Positions 52,397-64,000 of a stretch of DNA of 64,000 nt are shown piece by piece. The DNA lies in NCBI RefSeq assembly GCF_037975245.1, contig NC_092575.1:3353001-3417000 (forward strand). Reading direction: 5' to 3'. Position 1 is the stretch's first letter. The number at the start of each line of letters is the position of its first letter. The translations under genes were made by a program, and so were the position numbers. The notes beneath the pieces are model-generated. The model saw only the letters and a program-made list of their open reading frames with translations. It made no database searches and was not told the origin of the DNA. The stretch is from Apostichopus japonicus. Taxonomy: Eukaryota; Echinodermata; Holothuroidea; Aspidochirotida; Stichopodidae.

Positions 52397-53486
52397 TTTT
52401 GGTACAGAACATATAAAACTTCATAAGTTGTTATTTCGAAAACGATACACAAGAATTGCATGCAAATTTCACCATGCATGCAAGAGGCTAACAAAGTGTT
52501 ATTATTTCATTCCTTAATGATTTTTTTTTTCATTTGGAATATCCTTTTGTTTAACGGGACTAAATCAGTCACCAAACGCATCTATGTGCATGATAATGTA
52601 TAACTAGAAAACCGTTTATTCACTTGTAACCAAATATGAGTTCAAAGCTGAACTGGAATATTATTTATAGATAAGCGTTATACACAGAATGGCAGTAAGT
52701 TCAACCCCTGACTTATTTTAAGCAGGGATTTTTTTTTATAAAGGTGGAAGTGTAGTGTGGTCCTTATGGGGTCTTTCAGGGGGGATCTGCATGGTAGCAT
52801 CCTCGCCATATACCTAAGCATATGGTTGTGCAAAGGAATAATTTTGAATTTCTGTTTCAGGGTTGAAGTGGACTGGGCAGGGTGGGGGGGGGGTGGTTAC
52901 ACTCCCTGGATCCGCGCCATTTTAGTAATACGTTGGATAGGTAATGGACTCTTCAAATGCTGGAACGATGAAAATCGTGCTCACGTGTTCCGCACCTAAA
53001 TTGTAAATTTGCTCTTTCAACAAAAAAGTCTTTCAAAACAAAATTTTATTTAAATTATCCTTATACCTTTCTTTCATTTTGAAGTAAAAATATCATCGGA
53101 AATACAGTTTCATTCTTTTCTGTGCAATCCTTAAAAAAATATTTCTAAATAATATTTTCGGAAAGCGGTATCAAACAAATAAATCATTTATTAAATTTTG
53201 AAATATATGGATTATAAATGAAACTTTCGTTTTTAGATTTCTCTTTACTCAGCAGAATTTGGATGGGTGGGCGTATGGGAGTTGGTGGAGGGGGAAGAGG
53301 GGTGGGGGGGTGGGGCGCTGTCAATAACCTTCTTAAGCCGTGTGGAAACCTACCAAGCACATTAACATAGGGTAGTGATATAAAGTTAACGAAGTGCGAT
53401 GTTTGTCACAATGCTTTTCCTAGCATACATTTTGGGATGTTCGATCAATTTTACCTATGAATTATTTACGAATTTGTTTCAATATT

Positions 53487-53490
<4 letters not shown>

Positions 53491-53533
<43 letters not shown>

Positions 53534-53564
53534 CATACATATAGATATATATACATACACATAG

Positions 53565-53638
<74 letters not shown>
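53491..53638. repeat. (TA)n/(CA)n microsatellite
   Basis: TA repeats are interrupted by a short ACACACACAC segment near 53566. They are followed at 53639-53740 by four A-box-like TAGTTGGTTAG words. Confidence 0.95.
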
Positions 53639-53745
53639 CCTAGTTGGTTGGTTGGTTGGTTATGGTATCTGCAGCCTAGTTGGTTAGGGTGCCGTAGCCA
53701 AGTTGGTTAGTGTCTCCATAGTTTAGTTGGTTAGGCTGTCCGCAT
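53639..53745 (+). repeat. Tandem A-box-like TAGTTGGTTAG words after (TA)n
   Basis: CCTAGTTGGTTGG, CCTAGTTGGTTAGGGTG, CCAAGTTGGTTAGTGTC and TTTAGTTGGTTAGGCTG follow each other at about 30-bp steps. They look like multiplied tRNA A-box segments. No B-box follows. Confidence 0.5.
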
Positions 53746-54524
53746 ACAACACTCCATATACTGTACTTTCGACCCATGTAGAGATATATACACACTTTCT
53801 ATTCACATTTGACACTTGACTTGATGCCACGCGATACGAAGATCTCCCATGTAGATTACTGACAAGTAAAAATTACAGATGTAAAATTCCCACCATAGAT
53901 ATTTAATTAGTAACTACTGAAGACCGTTATTTTTAGCAGAGCCATCCATTACCACAATGCTTTACAGTATACCGTTATCTATCATGTGAATAAGATATAA
54001 CGCTTTCCCATTGACAATCACACTATCTTCAAGCATAATTATATGATCTATTACGAGAACCATTTAAATGTTTCAACCCATTCAGATGTATGAAATCAGA
54101 AGTAAAGCCCATGGAATTTATTCATAAGAATAATTCTGTAATTTCGGGGTATATTCGTATTACAACCTTTATATTTGACTGAAAAGTTGAGAAATTGAAC
54201 ATTCCAAAATTTTCAGGTTATTTTCTATATTATGCTAATTAGGTATGCAAATTTGGGGAACATGCGACCTCTGACTGGACTTTGCCGACAAGTTGACCAT
54301 TTACTTACCTGTTTTATATGAGCAAGTATATTTAAGAACAAATCGGGCCCAGGAACAATTACATCACCAGGGCCTCTTCAATGCCCATAAGGGTATTATG
54401 CAAATGAGCACTTGATACAACATACTTTATCCCATATTTTTTTCCGGGACCCGACCATATTTCATCCGAGCCCCCTAATTGACTCCGTGCCCGGTATTAA
54501 AGCTACCCGACCCACTGGCGTCAG

Positions 54525-54760
54525 TCCTGTCACCCAGTCGGGACGATTTTCTCTATACTGTAGTGTCATATCGATCCCGGCTCAGAGCACTCGTATTGTC
54601 AGTACGAGCAGTAAAACAATATCATGTTTCTACCAGATCAAGGTTAGGAACTGTTTGTTCTGTCAAATACCAGTGCTTTGAGAGCATGATATTTGGAGTA
54701 CAGTTTAGAGAGGTATTAGCATTAGGAAATTGTCCCAACTGGCTGGTCATGTTCATAGTT
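54525..54760 (+). repeat. Interspersed repeat R1, copy 2
   Basis: Inverse of 46930-47200. It includes CACTCGTATTGTCAGTACGA and CATGATATTTGGAGTACAG. Confidence 0.8.
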
Positions 54761-54923
54761 TACAAGGATATTTTATACGTATGAGGCTGGACAAAGTTTC
54801 AGTGTACAAAACAAGTGATTGTACCACTTTTTATCGGAAATTGTCAAATTGTATTTTTTTTATTCAATGTTGCTTAATTTCATTATACAAATAAATAAGA
54901 GCAAAATATGCCTGTACAATTCA

Positions 54924-54984
54924 TGCCTAGTCCATGCCTAGTCCATGCCTAGTCCATGCCTAGTCCATGCCTAGTCCAAGTCAT
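54924..54984. repeat. 12-bp tandem repeat, five copies
   Basis: CATGCCTAGTCC is repeated five times head to tail with the last copy altered to CCAAG. Confidence 0.95.
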
Positions 54985-56220
54985 CAAGGCTTATCGTATA
55001 CGAAGGACAACCCTACAAAATCTGTTATTTGACAGGTCTCTACATTCGTAAAGCGTATTTTCCTTGAAAACAAAATGTTCGCATAATTATGAAGTTGCCT
55101 AGACCTATACATACTGACACTTTAATTGGAATTGTAAACAATCTTATCTCAAGTTCAGACACAATGTGTTATGTCCATGCACCCTTCCCGTGGGAATGTA
55201 CACACACGCACTGTATTGATTGTTAATGCGTTGGTATTTAGACATTGTGAGACAAGACAGTGCATGAAGCAGTTACATCATCTCGTCAAGGTATGTCAAA
55301 ATCTTTAATTTTTTCTTTCTTTTTGGAGGGGGGATGGGGGAGATCACTTTCAAACTTTCATGATTATGAACACATATATTGTCACATTTTATGTAGCAAA
55401 TAGGAAAAATGGAATGTATTTTTCAAGCGTTTTCACGTGATGATGAAAAAGCTGCAAACATGACCAGCTGTTTATAACACTAAAGAGGTTATTTAAATGA
55501 CACACTCTGTGCTTATTTTATAAATAACTTGAGGGAGGGAAGAGGTGACGAAGGAGAAAGGAAGAAAGGGTGCGGTCAGGACCACGGGCAAACAACCCCC
55601 CCCCCCCGCCGCTCCCCTTCTCAGTTTGTAATAGACAATAAAGAATGCAAAACGAATGACTGATAACATTATACTGATCGATCATTTTAAACCCAATTAG
55701 TTCACCCGAAACATTCCCTTCCCTCCTCCAAATAAAAATATTTCACGCAAACAACAATTGACTGCCCATGAATCAATTTATTCCACTATTTTTTTTCTCA
55801 AAGATCTTCGCGTCTGTTTCTTGATGTAATATGCTCGACGGATTAAGTTACCGTTACAAGTTTGAGAAATTGAATGAACGAAAGGAAACCTTTATCAGCT
55901 TTGATACTTTCTGTTTTGATTTTGTTTATGTATAAGTTATCTGTACCCATGGCCGTCTTATGGGGTTAACTTGCCCCCCTCCCCGTCCCTGTTATACCCT
56001 ATGAGAAACAATTACGGAGATTTAGGAACAATTATATAAATACTCCAAAAATTTTATCGAAGTGACCATGCCATATATCTTGCTGGCCCCTAAAGTGCTT
56101 ACCGTATGTTAACATATGCAACTTAGGTTCATTTATTGTTTATTCATAATTAACGTAGCTACACCATTGGTGGATCCGGTAGTATTACACAGTGCGTAAA
56201 TTTGTAATATGAATATAAGT

Positions 56221-56227
56221 TATAAAA
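56221..56227 (+). promoter_or_regulatory. TATA-box-like element upstream of the protease gene
   Basis: TATAAAA lies 127 bp before the chosen ATG. A short upstream ATG at 56340 is out of frame and closes after three codons. Confidence 0.4.
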
Positions 56228-56347
56228 TTTGACATGTCGCCAAAATTGTTGTTTTTAGATCAAATCACATATAAAGCTACCTTTTTAAAGTATTTTAATA
56301 TTCGTAAGTTCTTTTCATTTTTGTATTTACGCGTACAACATGAAGAC

Positions 56348-63577
<7,230 letters not shown>

Positions 63578-63735
63578 AAGCCTCTCATTAGCCTGTACGA
63601 GGTGTTAGGAGGGAAGGGGTGGTATGGGGGGTGGTTATTTTCCTGTAACTTATAAGCCTAAAGTAAGTCCAATTGTATGGTGATATTAGATCTCTGATGA
63701 TAAGTAATGAAACACGGAAATGTACAATGATGGTA

Positions 63736-63741
63736 AATAAA
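63736..63741 (+). terminator. Candidate poly(A) signal of the protease gene
   Basis: AATAAA lies 159 bp after the stop codon. It is the first such signal downstream. Confidence 0.6.
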
Positions 63742-63805
63742 TAACATGAAGAAAAACAGTATATAGTTGTTATTCGGATTTATTTTGTGTTTTCATCTAT
63801 TTGGA

Positions 63806-63806
<1 letters not shown>

Positions 63807-63885
<79 letters not shown>
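63807..63885. repeat. (TA)n microsatellite
   Basis: TA repeat with one TC interruption, just past the protease poly(A) signal. Confidence 0.95.
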
Positions 63886-63891
<6 letters not shown>

Positions 63892-64000
63892 TATTTTGTA
63901 GTGTATTTTGTTAATGAAACCATTTCATCTGTGTTCATTATATCTTCTTTGTATATAGAAGAACTTAGGAAATTAAACTAACGTAACGTCTAGATCAAAT

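Larger units (their letters stand above)
51475..56220. other. CNG 3' region and intergenic space
   Basis: AATAAA at 51614 is a candidate channel poly(A) site. The rest holds an inverted-repeat element (52083-52396), a poly-G run at 52337, (TA)n (53491-53638), repeat R1 copy 2 and a 12-bp tandem repeat. No exon was recognised. Confidence 0.55.

Overview
This is a stretch of animal nuclear genome, not bacterial or viral. Genes are split into many short exons with GT..AG introns of about 0.1 to 9 kb. Long (TA)n tracts, poly-G runs, tRNA-derived SINE pieces, DNA-transposon termini and Penelope-like retroelement debris fill the space between exons. The gene set, the intron sizes and frequent TAGGCCTA-type words fit a marine deuterostome invertebrate, most likely an echinoderm. 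That placement is inference.

Four protein genes can be rebuilt exon by exon, all on the + strand. (1) CDIPT, phosphatidylinositol synthase, 10920-16578: five exons, first coding exon not found. (2) An NFATC2IP/NIP45-like protein with two SUMO-like domains, 20519-27055: seven exons, 5' end not found. (3) A cyclic nucleotide-gated channel alpha subunit, 34788-51474: twelve exons, 779 residues, apparently complete. (4) A secreted proteinase K-type subtilase with two C-terminal CUB domains, 56348-63577: twelve exons, 631 residues, apparently complete. Splice phases agree at every junction of all four models. CDIPT makes PI in the ER, the NIP45-like protein acts in SUMO-linked nuclear control, the channel gates cations by cAMP or cGMP, and the protease is secreted. 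No joint pathway is evident.

Layout: 1-3540 is an array of about 15 copies of a 229-bp repeat with a five-monomer higher-order period. About 3.5-8.9 kb is a jumble of Penelope-like fragments (GIY-YIG remnant, pyrimidine-rich ends, hammerhead-like motifs). 8840-9930 is an inverted copy of the array edge with about four monomers. CDIPT and the NIP45-like gene follow, their introns carrying SINEs and an intact-ended hAT MITE. 27.4-30 kb holds a 30-bp minisatellite and a 120-bp tandem repeat. 30-34.3 kb is intergenic with (TA)n. The channel gene spans 34.8-51.5 kb; its first intron (8.8 kb) contains a 4.4-kb DNA transposon with imperfect terminal inverted repeats and a possible minus-strand gene. 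51.5-56.2 kb is intergenic. The protease gene ends the window.

The most interesting signal is a set of hammerhead-ribozyme-like motifs in three sequence families (near 4.3, 7.3 and 8.1 kb; 43.5 and 45.3 kb; 60.3 kb). They share the core CTGANGA..GAAA but have different, compensating stems. One sits in a 72-bp perfect inverted repeat embedded in (TA)n.
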